NCBI GenBank assembly: GCA_019118905.1
Contig: DWYA01000013.1
Location: forward strand, 1 to 64,000
Source: Ruthenibacterium avium
GTDB lineage: Bacteria; Bacillota; Clostridia; Oscillospirales; Ruminococcaceae
DNA length: 64,000 bases
Direction of reading: 5' to 3'
A program made the translations under genes and the position numbers. Of the stretch, positions 9,111-16,986 are shown piece by piece. The notes under the pieces are model-generated. The model did not search any database and was not told the DNA's origin. It was given only the letters and a program-made list of their open reading frames with translations. Position 1 is the stretch's first letter. Each line of letters opens with the position of its first letter.

Positions 9111-9139
9111 ATCATAGCATAATGCGGACATTATGAAAA
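9111..9139 (-). promoter_or_regulatory. Promoter with embedded inverted repeat upstream of the AI-2E-type transporter
   Basis: Minus-strand TTTTCA (9139-9134) and TATGAT (9116-9111) are 17 bp apart. The spacer contains the inverted repeat cataatg-cgga-cattatg (9118-9135), which overlaps both elements and looks like an operator. Confidence 0.5.
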
Positions 9140-9295
9140 GCCGGAAATTTTGGTTTTTGCGCTCCAAATACACATGAGCGCCCCCGTGCGCGGCATATCA
9201 GAGAATAATTGCGCCACAGCAGCAAAGAATAATAGCGCAGCCGCGGCAAACGATGCGAGGCGGCACATCGAAAAAGAAAACGGGAGGAATGGGTA

Positions 9296-9727
9296 ATGAA
9301 ACAGGATACCATTGATTTATTAAACGCAGTGACCAAAAACACAGAAATGGCAAAGCACACCGCAAACGACTTGGCCAAGATGGCGCAAAGCCTGGTGATG
9401 CGCAGAATGCTCGATGGGCAGGTGCAGGCTTATGAAGATTTGCAAAACCGTGCACGCGCCATGCTGGCGGTGGGCGGCGAGGAACCGAAAAGCCAAAATG
9501 TGATGGCGAAAATGAGCGCCAAGCTGGAGCTCAAACGCAAAACCATGACAGACCGTTCGGAGCAGAATTTGGCGCAAATGATGGTAAAGGGCAATGCCAT
9601 GGGAGCAAGAAATATGGAAAAAGCCGTGAAAAAAAGCCCCCACGCCAATGTGGGAGCCATTGCCCTGGCCAACCGTGTGCGCAGCGTGGAAACACAGTTT
9701 GCACAGGATATGAAACGCTTTTTGTGA
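9296..9727 (+). CDS. Hypothetical all-helical protein
   Basis: 143 residues, strongly predicted helical, rich in Met, Lys and Ala, with no signal peptide or membrane segment. The start ATG has a GGGAGG site 8 bp upstream and a clean terminator follows, so it is a real single-gene unit. It has the heptad-like spacing of a helical bundle (for example LLNAVTKNTEMAKHTANDL near the N-terminus). I do not recognise the family; ferritin-like or DUF2383-like bundles are possible but metal-ligand motifs are not clear. Divergently oriented from the AI-2E-type transporter; function unknown. Confidence 0.75.
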   Translation: MKQDTIDLLNAVTKNTEMAKHTANDLAKMAQSLVMRRMLDGQVQAYEDLQNRARAMLAVGGEEPKSQNVMAKMSAKLELKRKTMTDRSEQNLAQMMVKGNAMGARNMEKAVKKSPHANVGAIALANRVRSVETQFAQDMKRFL

Positions 9728-9735
9728 CAAAGCAA

Positions 9736-9774
9736 AAACGTCCGGCAAAGGCCCGAAAGCCCTTGCCGGACGTT
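9736..9774. terminator. Bidirectional terminator
   Basis: Stem aaacgtccggcaa / ttgccggacgttt around a short loop, between the convergent helical-bundle gene and HD-domain gene. Confidence 0.85.
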
Positions 9775-9788
9775 TGAAATGCGTGGAA

Positions 9789-10289
9789 TCAGTGAGCACC
9801 ATGTGCGGCCAGCGCGCACACGCGGCGGCCAAAGCCCAGCGGGCGATAAAGGCGCATCATCTCCAGACAGGCCGCGATTTTATCAGCCAGACCCACCAGA
9901 TACGTTTCCGCATAGCGGGGCGGGCGCGGCGTAAGCGGCCACATATGCTTTTCAATAATTTCCTGTTCGCGGTTGGACAGGCCGTAGTGCATAGCGTTTT
10001 CCAGCGCCATGTGCGGATGGACAAACAGGCGGCGAAAACGGTTCACGCTGGTTTCGCTCCAGTCCTGCAAATACAGGTCGTGCAAAAGCCCTGCGCGCGC
10101 CGCGGCGCGATAGTCTAAGCCCAGCACACGGCAAAAGGTGAAACCCAAATATGACACCAGCAAACAGTGGTCGTAGCAGCTGACGCCGCCGGAATGCTGA
10201 GGATAAGCCTGCATGGTGCGCACCGGATATTCCAAATGAAGGTTATCCAGACACTCAAAAAAAAGCTTGCGATTTTCTTCACGCCACAT
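9789..10289 (-). CDS. HD-domain (predicted phosphohydrolase) protein
   Basis: About 166 residues. HD-superfamily metal ligands are visible: an early His (YDHC), the doublet LLHDLYLQD, later HPHMALENA and KHMWPL, then GLADKI. Small clostridial HD proteins of this kind are predicted metal-dependent phosphohydrolases or nucleotidases; the substrate is unknown. I use the ATG at 10289 (MWREENRKLF), which has GGA about 11 bp upstream; an in-frame start 75 bp upstream lacks a good ribosome site. Convergent with the helical-bundle gene and transcribed alone. Confidence 0.82.
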   Translation of the reverse strand: MWREENRKLFFECLDNLHLEYPVRTMQAYPQHSGGVSCYDHCLLVSYLGFTFCRVLGLDYRAAARAGLLHDLYLQDWSETSVNRFRRLFVHPHMALENAMHYGLSNREQEIIEKHMWPLTPRPPRYAETYLVGLADKIAACLEMMRLYRPLGFGRRVCALAAHGAH

Positions 10290-10442
10290 TGGAAACAACG
10301 TCCTTTCTTTCCCATGGCATTTTCTCGTCTGCACCTCGTTGTCCAGCATAGGGTCTAGGCGCAAAAATGCCGTTCACCAAAACAACAAAACAAGCTAACG
10401 ATGCGAGAAACTCCCGCAACTCTATGATACTGCCGTTCAAAC

Positions 10443-10500
10443 AAAAAAGCCAGAGAAAAAATGTGGAAAAACATCCAAATTTTCTCGCTGGCTTTTGTTT
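10443..10500 (-). terminator. Terminator of the nucleosidase gene
   Basis: Arms aaagccagagaaaa and ttttctcgctggcttt form a long stem; on the minus strand the hairpin is followed by TTTTTTG. It lies 40 bp after the mtnN stop. Confidence 0.75.
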
Positions 10501-10537
10501 AGTTTTGCTGATTGGCCGTGCGATGCATCGGAATCAA

Positions 10538-11224
10538 TTACAGACGCGCAATTAACGAGCGGCTGATTTTTGCTGCGGTGCGGCAGTAATCGCTGATGTC
10601 AAAGGGCTTGCCGACAAGCTTTTCAAAGCCTTCCTCGTCGGCGTTGTCGCTCATCGCGCGCAGAATGACAAAGGGAACGCCGTTTTTCGCTGCGATATGG
10701 GCAACGGCGGCGCCCTCCATTTCCACACAGTCGGGCGCACATTTTTGGGCAATGCTGTTTTTCGTGGCACTGTCGCCCACAAAGCAGTCGCCCGTCGCAA
10801 TTTTGCCCACAATGTGATGCACGCCGTTTTCCTCACAGGCGGCACCGGCGGCTTCAATTAAGCGCTCATCTCCGGTGAACTCCTGCAAAAAGGGCGCTGT
10901 TTCGGCAAACATGCGCGGTTCGCCGTCGTGATAAACAAGCGTTTTTCCGATGACTACGTCGCCCACGTCTACCTTGGAGGTCATATTGCCGGCAATTCCT
11001 GAGAAAAGCACGGCGTCCACACAAAAGTGGGAGCACAGCAGCTGGGTGGCTGCGGCGGCCTGTGCCTTGCCCATACCGGCACAGCACAGCACGACGTCTT
11101 TGTTGTCCAGCACACCCTCGTAGAATGTCACGCCGCCCACGGTTTCTTCCCGGCGGTCGGACATCGCTTCGTATAAGGGCGCAATTTCATCTTTCATTGC
11201 ACCCATCAAACCAATTTTCTTCAT
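10538..11224 (-). CDS. mtnN: 5'-methylthioadenosine/S-adenosylhomocysteine nucleosidase
   Basis: 228 residues, the usual size. The family pattern is complete: N-terminal IGLMGAMKDEI, the GMGKAQAAAATQLL stretch, FSGIAGN, and the C-terminal VEMEGAAVAHIA with catalytic Glu followed by RAMSDNAD with catalytic Asp. It removes adenine from methylthioadenosine and S-adenosylhomocysteine in the activated methyl cycle. ATG at 11224 is preceded by AAAGGAG. It lies 60 bp after ychF on the same strand, with its own terminator downstream; it could be read from the ychF promoter. Confidence 0.95.
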   Translation of the reverse strand: MKKIGLMGAMKDEIAPLYEAMSDRREETVGGVTFYEGVLDNKDVVLCCAGMGKAQAAAATQLLCSHFCVDAVLFSGIAGNMTSKVDVGDVVIGKTLVYHDGEPRMFAETAPFLQEFTGDERLIEAAGAACEENGVHHIVGKIATGDCFVGDSATKNSIAQKCAPDCVEMEGAAVAHIAAKNGVPFVILRAMSDNADEEGFEKLVGKPFDISDYCRTAAKISRSLIARL

Positions 11225-11284
11225 TTGGATTCTCCTTTGCTGAAACACCCCTCATAAAGAGGAAAACATATGCGGCAAAACGGC

Positions 11285-12394
11285 TTATACGTTGAACAAA
11301 AATTCGATGATATCGCCGTCCTGCACCACGTACTCTTTGCCTTCCGTGCGCTGAAGGCCCTTGGATTTTACGGTTTGCATATTGAAATCGCACGCGGCAA
11401 AGTCATCGTAAGCGACAACGCTGGCGCGGATAAAGCCGCGCTCAAAGTCGGAATGGATTTTGCCGGCGGCCTGCGGCGCTTTGGTGCCGCGGCGAATGGT
11501 CCATGCGCGGCATTCCTTTTTGCCGTCGGTCAAATAAGAAATCAAGCCCAGCAGGTGATAGCCCGCTTTAATCAGGTTGTCAAGGCCGGTGGCTTCAATG
11601 CCCATTTCTGCCAAAAATTCCTTTTTCTCCTCGGGGGAATAATCGGCAATATCCTCCTCGGTTTTGGCGCAAATGGGAATGCACTCAGCCCCTTCTTTTT
11701 CGGCCAAATCCTTGACGGTGTGGTAGTGCGGGTTGTTTTCCATGCCGCCCATCAGGTCATCTTCGCTCATATTGGCGGCGTAGATGATGGGTTTGGCGGT
11801 CAAAAGGCCAAGCTCACGCACCAAGGTGCTTTGGTCGTCATCCAGGCTCTCAAAATCAAAGGTGCGGGCGTTTTTGCCCTCGCTCAGATGGGCTTCCAGC
11901 TCAGTGAGCCATGCGGCGCTGGCCGCCGCTTTTTTATCGCCCGTTTTAGCGGCTTTGGCAAAGCGCGTCAGGCGGTTCTGCACGGCTTCCAAGTCGCTGA
12001 GAATCAGCTCGGTGTCAATGGTTTCAATATCGCGGATGGGATCAACGCTGCCGTCCACATGGACAATATCGGTGCCGTCGAAGCAGCGCACCACATGCAC
12101 GATGGCGTCGCATTCGCGGATATTGCCAAGGAATTTGTTTCCCAGACCCTCGCCCTTGGATGCGCCCTTTACAAGACCGGCGATATCAACAAACTCGACA
12201 ATGGCCGGCGTTTTCTTATCGGTGTCCCAAATTTCGGCCAGCTTGTCCAAACGCGCATCGGGAACAGGAACCACGCCCACGTTGGGCTCGATGGTGCAGA
12301 ACGGGTAGTTGGCTGCGCCTGCGCCTGCATTGGTGATGGCGTTGAACAGCGTGCTCTTGCCCACGTTGGGCAGGCCTACGATACCTAATTTCAT
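11285..12394 (-). CDS. ychF: Ribosome-binding ATPase YchF (Obg family)
   Basis: 369 residues, standard for YchF. P-loop GLPNVGKSTLFNAIT near the N-terminus, switch II DIAGLVKGAS, the altered G4-type specificity motif (NMSE instead of NKxD) that gives ATP preference, a central coiled-coil insertion and a C-terminal TGS domain ending in the conserved IEFLFNV. It binds ribosomes and acts in translation and stress responses. ATG at 12394 follows AAGGAGAGAG. It has its own promoter (12550-12522) and a leader of about 120 nt with a strong hairpin. Confidence 0.96.
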   Translation of the reverse strand: MKLGIVGLPNVGKSTLFNAITNAGAGAANYPFCTIEPNVGVVPVPDARLDKLAEIWDTDKKTPAIVEFVDIAGLVKGASKGEGLGNKFLGNIRECDAIVHVVRCFDGTDIVHVDGSVDPIRDIETIDTELILSDLEAVQNRLTRFAKAAKTGDKKAAASAAWLTELEAHLSEGKNARTFDFESLDDDQSTLVRELGLLTAKPIIYAANMSEDDLMGGMENNPHYHTVKDLAEKEGAECIPICAKTEEDIADYSPEEKKEFLAEMGIEATGLDNLIKAGYHLLGLISYLTDGKKECRAWTIRRGTKAPQAAGKIHSDFERGFIRASVVAYDDFAACDFNMQTVKSKGLQRTEGKEYVVQDGDIIEFLFNV

Positions 12395-12476
12395 ACGGTG
12401 TACTCTCTCCTTAAAGTTTGCTTATCGGCAAAGGCGGCATCAGCGCAGCGCCGAACCGCCTACGGGATTTCAATGC

Positions 12477-12508
12477 ACAACCCTTTCCCGCGGTGGGAAA
12501 GGGTTGTG
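12477..12508 (-). promoter_or_regulatory. 5' leader hairpin of ychF
   Basis: Arms acaaccctttccc and gggaaagggttgt pair perfectly around a short loop. The hairpin starts within a few bases of the predicted ychF transcription start and has no T-run, so it looks like a leader stem or mRNA stabiliser rather than a terminator. Confidence 0.5.
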
Positions 12509-12521
12509 GAAGACGCTTTTC

Positions 12522-12550
12522 ATTATAGCAGATTTTGTGTGGAGGCTCAA
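12522..12550 (-). promoter_or_regulatory. Sigma-A-type promoter of ychF
   Basis: Minus-strand TTGAGC (12550-12545), 17-bp spacer, TATAAT (12527-12522). Predicted start near 12515, giving a 120-nt leader. Confidence 0.75.
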
Positions 12551-12587
12551 GGTTTTTGCACAGCGCCGGGCAAAGTTTTCAACGCCA

Positions 12588-12715
12588 AACAAAAAGCCCG
12601 CCAACGGCTGAAAAGCCGGGCAGGCATACAAAATGTAAGAGCAGCCGGGCGGGCGCATAGGTTCCCTCAAAGCGCTCCGCCGGCAAAATACACCCCAAAA
12701 TAAAGGGTACATTCC
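12588..12715 (-). ncRNA. Candidate structured small RNA, about 128 nt
   Basis: A consensus promoter (12750-12722) fires into a non-coding, GC-rich stretch that ends in a terminator-like hairpin (12595-12621) and TTTTTG. Read on the minus strand it can fold into three parts: a 5' stem AATGTACCC/GGGTGTATT; a long GC stem pairing GCCGGCGG-GCGC with GCGCCCG-CCCGGC, capped by a loop containing AGGGAACCT; and the terminator. No open reading frame with a ribosome site is present. The sequence does not match motifs I know for 6S, SRP RNA, tmRNA or RNase P. Expression and identity are inference; it could also act as an unattached leader. Confidence 0.5.
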
Positions 12716-12721
12716 GTAGCT

Positions 12722-12750
12722 ATTATACAGGAAAGCCGGGCAAGAAGCAA
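12722..12750 (-). promoter_or_regulatory. Promoter of the candidate small RNA
   Basis: Minus-strand TTGCTT (12750-12745), exactly 17 bp, perfect TATAAT (12727-12722); predicted start near 12715. Confidence 0.7.
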
Positions 12751-12906
12751 TCATTCCGCCTGTTTTTTTGTAAAAAAAGAAACAAGGGCTTTTTTTATCC
12801 ATATTTATTCGCTATAATAAAATAGAATAAGTGTGGCAACGGAATGTATCAATGAGAAAAAGAAAGAAAAAGAGCGGGATACACCACTCGGCAAGGAGGT
12901 TTTGAC

Positions 12907-13593
12907 ATGGCAAAGATTTTGATTGCGGATGACGACAGAAATATTTGTGAGCTGCTTCGCTTGTACCTCGTAAAGGAAGGATATGAAATTTGCATTGCAA
13001 ACGACGGCGAATCTGCCGTTCAAATGTATGAGAGGGAAAAGCCCGATTTGCTGCTTTTGGACGTGATGATGCCGCGTATGGATGGCTGGGAGGTTTGCCG
13101 CAAGGTACGCGCGGCAGGAAATACCCCGGTCATTATGCTGACTGCAAAAGGTGAAACCTTTGATAAAGTGCTGGGCCTGGAGCTGGGCGCAGACGACTAT
13201 ATGGTAAAGCCCTTCGACACCAAAGAGGTGGTTGCGCGCATCAAAGCGGTGCTGCGCCGCTGCACTCCCACGGAGCAAGCCCCCGCGGGCGGACAGATTA
13301 CCTATGACTGCCTGAGCGTGGATTTGTCCCGCTACGAATTGAAGGTAAAGGGCAAAGTGGTGGACGCACCGCCCAAGGAGCTGGAGCTTTTATATTATTT
13401 GGCAAGTCATCCCAACCATGTGTTTACGCGCGATCAGCTTTTGGACGAGGTTTGGGGATTTGAATATTACGGCGATTCCCGCACCATTGACGTCCATGTG
13501 AAGCGTCTGCGTGAAAAATTGGAAGGCGCATCGGACGACTGGTCGCTGAAAACCGTATGGGGCGTAGGCTATAAGTTTGAGGTGAAGGACTAA
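12907..13593 (+). CDS. Response regulator, OmpR/PhoB family
   Basis: 228 residues. N-terminal receiver domain with the acidic pair DDD near residue 8, phospho-acceptor Asp in LLLLDVMMPRMDGWE, Thr in MLTAKGE and Lys in DDYMVKPFD. C-terminal winged-helix domain ends with RTIDVHVKRLREKLE and VWGVGYKF, the OmpR/PhoB signature. It should bind direct-repeat operators after phosphorylation by the downstream kinase. ATG follows AAGGAGG. A TATAAT at 12813-12818 is a likely -10 but its -35 is poor, consistent with activator control or autoregulation. The target genes cannot be read from the sequence. Confidence 0.94.
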   Translation: MAKILIADDDRNICELLRLYLVKEGYEICIANDGESAVQMYEREKPDLLLLDVMMPRMDGWEVCRKVRAAGNTPVIMLTAKGETFDKVLGLELGADDYMVKPFDTKEVVARIKAVLRRCTPTEQAPAGGQITYDCLSVDLSRYELKVKGKVVDAPPKELELLYYLASHPNHVFTRDQLLDEVWGFEYYGDSRTIDVHVKRLREKLEGASDDWSLKTVWGVGYKFEVKD

Positions 13594-13699
13594 GCGCACA
13601 AACAGGCGGTTTTGGCCGGAGCTGGTAAAACGTGCTGCGAAACGTAAGGGCAGCCTGTTTTTGGAGCGGCGGCATACAGAAACAAAGGGAGGCCATGCT

Positions 13700-15187
13700 G
13701 TGCGCAAGAGCATCACCACACGTTATTTTTATGCCACGGCGCTTTTGCTGATTGCAAGTACCGCGCTGATGGGCTTTATTCAGATGTATCTTTCGATGGT
13801 GTTTTTTCGGGCGCAAAGCGATGCGGATTTGCTTTTGACGGTGGATAACACCATTCAAATTTTACAGGAGGTTTACGGCACAACCCCCGACTACGACATT
13901 GCCAACGACTTGATTAACCGCGAAGTGACGCTGACGGCACGCGCCTCGAACAACAATATTTTTGTGGCCGATGTGTACGGCAAAATTGTGTTGGGAAGCA
14001 CGCGGGACAGCGTGGAATATATTGAGGAACACTACATGAACGCTTATTTGCCGGAAAAGGCCGTTGCGGGCGCATATAACCATGGGCGCTACACGCAAAT
14101 GGGCACGCTGGACGGCCTTTTGCCCGGACGCTCGTACATTGCCGGAAGGCCGGTGCGCATCAACGGAGAGCTGACAGGCTATGTGTTTGCCACCGCCGAC
14201 GCCGATACCATGACAGAATTTTTGGCAAACTTGTTTTCCACTTTTTTGCTTTCAGCAGGACTCATGCTGATGGTCTCGAGCGTGATTTCCATTGTGCTCA
14301 CTTCGCGCCTTACCACACCTTTGCGCCGTTTGGCCGAGGCGGCGGGTAAGTTTGGCGGCGGTGATTTTTCGGCGCGCGTTCCGGTAGAAGGCGATGACGA
14401 ATTGGCCGCGGTCGCCATCCAGTTTAACAATATGGCGCAAAGTTTAGAGCGTATTGATACCTCTCGGCGCAATTTTATGGGTAATATCGCCCACGAACTG
14501 CGCACGCCCATGACAAGCATTAAAGGCTTTGTGGACGGAATGCTGGATGGTACCATTCCGCAGGACGATTACCGCCACTATTTAGAAATTGTATCAAACG
14601 AAGCGGGGCGCTTGACGCGTCTTGTGAAAAATATGCTGGACATTACCAAGCTGGAGGCCGGTGAGTATGAGCCGAATGCTGCGCCTTACGATATTTGGGA
14701 AAGCTTGACGAGCGCGGTTTTTTCCGCAGAACAGCGTTTGAAAGAAAAAAATATCCGTTTGGCAGGCTTTGCCCCGGTGCGAACCATTGTCAACGCCGAC
14801 CAGGATTTGGTCCATCAGGTGATTTATAACCTATTGGATAACGCCATTAAGTTTACCCCGCCGGAAGGAGAAATTTCCTTTTCGGTGGATGCTTCCAAAG
14901 TGAAGGGCATGGTAACGGTATGCATTCGCAATACGGGAAAAGGAATTTCCTCGGATGCACTGGAATATGTATTTGACCGCTTTTATAAAGAGGACAAGAG
15001 CCGCGGCATGAACACCACCGGGAGCGGCTTGGGGCTGCACATTTGTAAGGTTCTCATTCAGCTGTCCGGCGGACAGATTTGGGTGGAGAGCGATGAGGAC
15101 GAATATTGTGCGTTCTTTTTCACGCTCCCCGCCGGGGAAAAACCGGAAAAAAAGAAATACAGCAAGGAAATACGGGCGTCCTTTTAA
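13700..15187 (+). CDS. Membrane sensor histidine kinase
   Basis: About 495 residues. TM1 near residues 8-30, an extracytoplasmic sensor region of about 130 residues, TM2 (LFSTFLLSAGLMLMVSSVIS), a HAMP linker, a HisKA domain with the phospho-acceptor His in NIAHELRTPMTSIKGF, and a HATPase domain with N-box (VIYNLLDNAIKFT), G1 (NTGKGIS) and G2 (TTGSGLGLHI). I start at the GTG at 13700 because GGGAGG sits 7 bp upstream; an in-frame TTG at 13661 has no ribosome site. Partner of the regulator 106 bp upstream; the gap holds an inverted repeat (aaacaggc/gcctgttt) that may tune expression. Confidence 0.93.
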   Translation: MRKSITTRYFYATALLLIASTALMGFIQMYLSMVFFRAQSDADLLLTVDNTIQILQEVYGTTPDYDIANDLINREVTLTARASNNNIFVADVYGKIVLGSTRDSVEYIEEHYMNAYLPEKAVAGAYNHGRYTQMGTLDGLLPGRSYIAGRPVRINGELTGYVFATADADTMTEFLANLFSTFLLSAGLMLMVSSVISIVLTSRLTTPLRRLAEAAGKFGGGDFSARVPVEGDDELAAVAIQFNNMAQSLERIDTSRRNFMGNIAHELRTPMTSIKGFVDGMLDGTIPQDDYRHYLEIVSNEAGRLTRLVKNMLDITKLEAGEYEPNAAPYDIWESLTSAVFSAEQRLKEKNIRLAGFAPVRTIVNADQDLVHQVIYNLLDNAIKFTPPEGEISFSVDASKVKGMVTVCIRNTGKGISSDALEYVFDRFYKEDKSRGMNTTGSGLGLHICKVLIQLSGGQIWVESDEDEYCAFFFTLPAGEKPEKKKYSKEIRASF

Positions 15188-15199
15188 AGTGACGCCCGT
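15172..15199 (+). terminator. Possible terminator at the end of the kinase gene
   Basis: acgggcgtc and gacgcccgt form a stem overlapping the stop codon region; a T-rich run follows about 10 bp later (ttttgattttttt). Weaker than the other terminators here. Confidence 0.45.
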
Positions 15200-15328
15200 G
15201 CCCTGCTTTTGATTTTTTTGCTTTTTTGTAGTATACTGAAAATCCCGAATGCCAAAAAACCTCAGGGCATGAGGAAAAGCACGGGAAAGCTTTTGGTTGG
15301 AGTGCAACAGCTTACAGGAGGCATAACC

Positions 15329-15994
15329 ATGAATTTGAAAATTGCACCGTCGATTCTTTCGGCGGATTTTGCGTATTTGGCACAGGATTGCCGCGACGTT
15401 TTAAATGCCGGCGCAGACTGGCTGCATATTGATGTAATGGACGGCGATTTTGTGCCCAATTTGTCGTTGGGAATCCCTGTTTTGGCGGGACTTTCCAAGG
15501 CGGTGGACGCTTTTTATGATGTTCATTTGATGATTCGCCGTCCGCTGGAGTACATCGAGGCGTTTGCACGCGCCGGGGCTGATTTCATTACCTTTCATTT
15601 AGAAGCCGACAGCGATGTGGAAAAAACCATCGAGGCCATCCATGCCGCAGGCTGCAAGGCAGCGGTATCGGTGAAGCCCGCTACCCCGGTGGAAGAAGTG
15701 TTCCCGTATCTTGACCGGCTGGATATGGTGCTGATTATGAGTGTAGAGCCCGGCTTTGGCGGGCAGAAGTTCATGCCGCAGGCAATGGATAAAATTGCCG
15801 CGCTGCGTGAGCGCGCCGGTGATGGGCTGATGATTCAAGTAGATGGCGGTGTGGATGCTAATACAGCGCCCCTTTGCACGCGCGCCGGTGCCGATGTGCT
15901 GGTGGCGGGCAGCGCCGTGTTTGGCAAAAAAAACCGCAAAGAGGCAATTTCGGCCATTCGCAGTGCTTGTGAACATGGAGAAAGCAGCCTATGA
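15329..15994 (+). CDS. rpe: Ribulose-phosphate 3-epimerase
   Basis: 221 residues. A TIM barrel with family motifs in order: APSILSADF near the N-terminus, HIDVMDGDFVPNLSLG (metal-binding His and catalytic Asp), DVHLMI, FHLEA, MSVEPGFGGQKF and QVDGGVDANTAP (second catalytic Asp), then VAGSAVFG. It interconverts ribulose-5-phosphate and xylulose-5-phosphate in the pentose phosphate pathway. ATG at 15329 follows acaggagg. The stop overlaps the start of the Rnf D-like gene as ATGA, so the two are translationally coupled although their functions appear unrelated. Confidence 0.96.
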   Translation: MNLKIAPSILSADFAYLAQDCRDVLNAGADWLHIDVMDGDFVPNLSLGIPVLAGLSKAVDAFYDVHLMIRRPLEYIEAFARAGADFITFHLEADSDVEKTIEAIHAAGCKAAVSVKPATPVEEVFPYLDRLDMVLIMSVEPGFGGQKFMPQAMDKIAALRERAGDGLMIQVDGGVDANTAPLCTRAGADVLVAGSAVFGKKNRKEAISAIRSACEHGESSL

Positions 15995-16986
15995 GCACAG
16001 GGAAAGTATATTTGAAAATGCCCACGGCGCATGAAGCCAACCGCGACATGGTGTTTATGATGCTGCCGCTGCTTGTGATGGCGTGTTATTTGTATGGCGC
16101 GCGTCCGGCGGTGCTGTGCATTACCGCCGTGGTGACGGCAACCGTGTGCGACTATTTGGTGGCTTGGCTGCGCGGCTTTCAGCGCGACCAAACTGAAAAT
16201 TCCAGTGTGCCTGCCGCGTTGGTGATGACCATGCTGTTCCCCGCCACAGTGCCTTACTATATTGTAGCAACGTCTACGGCGGTGCTGGTGCTGGTGGGCA
16301 AAGCGGCGTTTGGCGGATGGGGAAGTTACCCTTTCCATCTGTCCGCGTTGGGATATTGTACGGCGGCGGCAAGCTGGCCGGAACAAATGCTGCAATATCC
16401 GGTGCCGTATACCGATATTGATATTTTTTCCACGGCCAATGCGACGATGGCGGACAGCACGTTTCATTCGCTGAGTGTAGGCGGTATGCCCAACGTGCGC
16501 ATGACAAACTTGCTTTTGGGCAATTATGCGGGGCCGATGGGAACAACGGCCATTTTGGTGATTATTGCCTGTGCGATGTATTTGTGGATGCGCCGTGAGA
16601 TTGACCTTGCCATTCCGGCCGGCTTTTTGCTGACCTGTTTTTTTATTGCGCTGATTTTTCCGCGCGTGGGAAATGTGATGGAAACGGCGTCTCTGTATGA
16701 ACAGTTTTATTTGCGTTATCAATCGGTGAAATACGAGCTTTTGACCGGTGCAATGCTGTACGCGGCGGTGTTTTTAATCAATGACCCGTCCACAAGGCCG
16801 CGCAGCCGGCGTGCTTATTTCGCATATGGCGTGGCTGTGGGATTGACCACAATGGCGTTCCGCTATTTCGGCAGCTATGACATTGCCGTATGTTTTGCCA
16901 TTTTGCTGGTGAACGCGCTTTCCGGCTGTTTAGACCGTTGGTTTGCGCCGAAAGCTCATAAAAAGGAGGCGCTGCACGGTGAATGA
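15991..16986 (+). CDS. RnfD/NqrB-family membrane protein (divergent)
   Basis: 331 residues with about ten membrane segments. Similarity to RnfD is clear in several places: ENSSVPAALVMTMLFP matches the DNSALLTGLLLA-type region, FGGWGSYPFHLSALGY matches the GGLGQNPFNPAMIGY-type segment, and LLTGAMLYAAVFLINDPST matches the C-terminal LLSGATMLGAFFILTDP-type motif. In Rnf/Nqr this subunit carries covalent FMN on a Thr within a (S/G)AT motif. Here the corresponding region (FSTANATMADST) is altered, so flavinylation is uncertain. ATGA overlap with rpe upstream and overlap with the E-like gene downstream show one operon. Confidence 0.85.
   Translation: MSTGKVYLKMPTAHEANRDMVFMMLPLLVMACYLYGARPAVLCITAVVTATVCDYLVAWLRGFQRDQTENSSVPAALVMTMLFPATVPYYIVATSTAVLVLVGKAAFGGWGSYPFHLSALGYCTAAASWPEQMLQYPVPYTDIDIFSTANATMADSTFHSLSVGGMPNVRMTNLLLGNYAGPMGTTAILVIIACAMYLWMRREIDLAIPAGFLLTCFFIALIFPRVGNVMETASLYEQFYLRYQSVKYELLTGAMLYAAVFLINDPSTRPRSRRAYFAYGVAVGLTTMAFRYFGSYDIAVCFAILLVNALSGCLDRWFAPKAHKKEALHGE

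Noticed and set aside
11270..12388. 372-residue plus-strand frame opposite ychF
   Set aside because: ychF on the minus strand is an unmistakable conserved gene with ribosome site; the antisense frame is a by-product of its codon use.
12477..12508. Terminator call for the hairpin in front of ychF
   Set aside because: There is no T-run on either strand and it lies just after a good promoter, so it is more likely a leader stem.
12588..12715. Identification of the candidate RNA as 6S or SRP RNA
   Set aside because: Size and motifs do not fit: no long closing stem as in 6S and no SRP domain IV tetraloop region.
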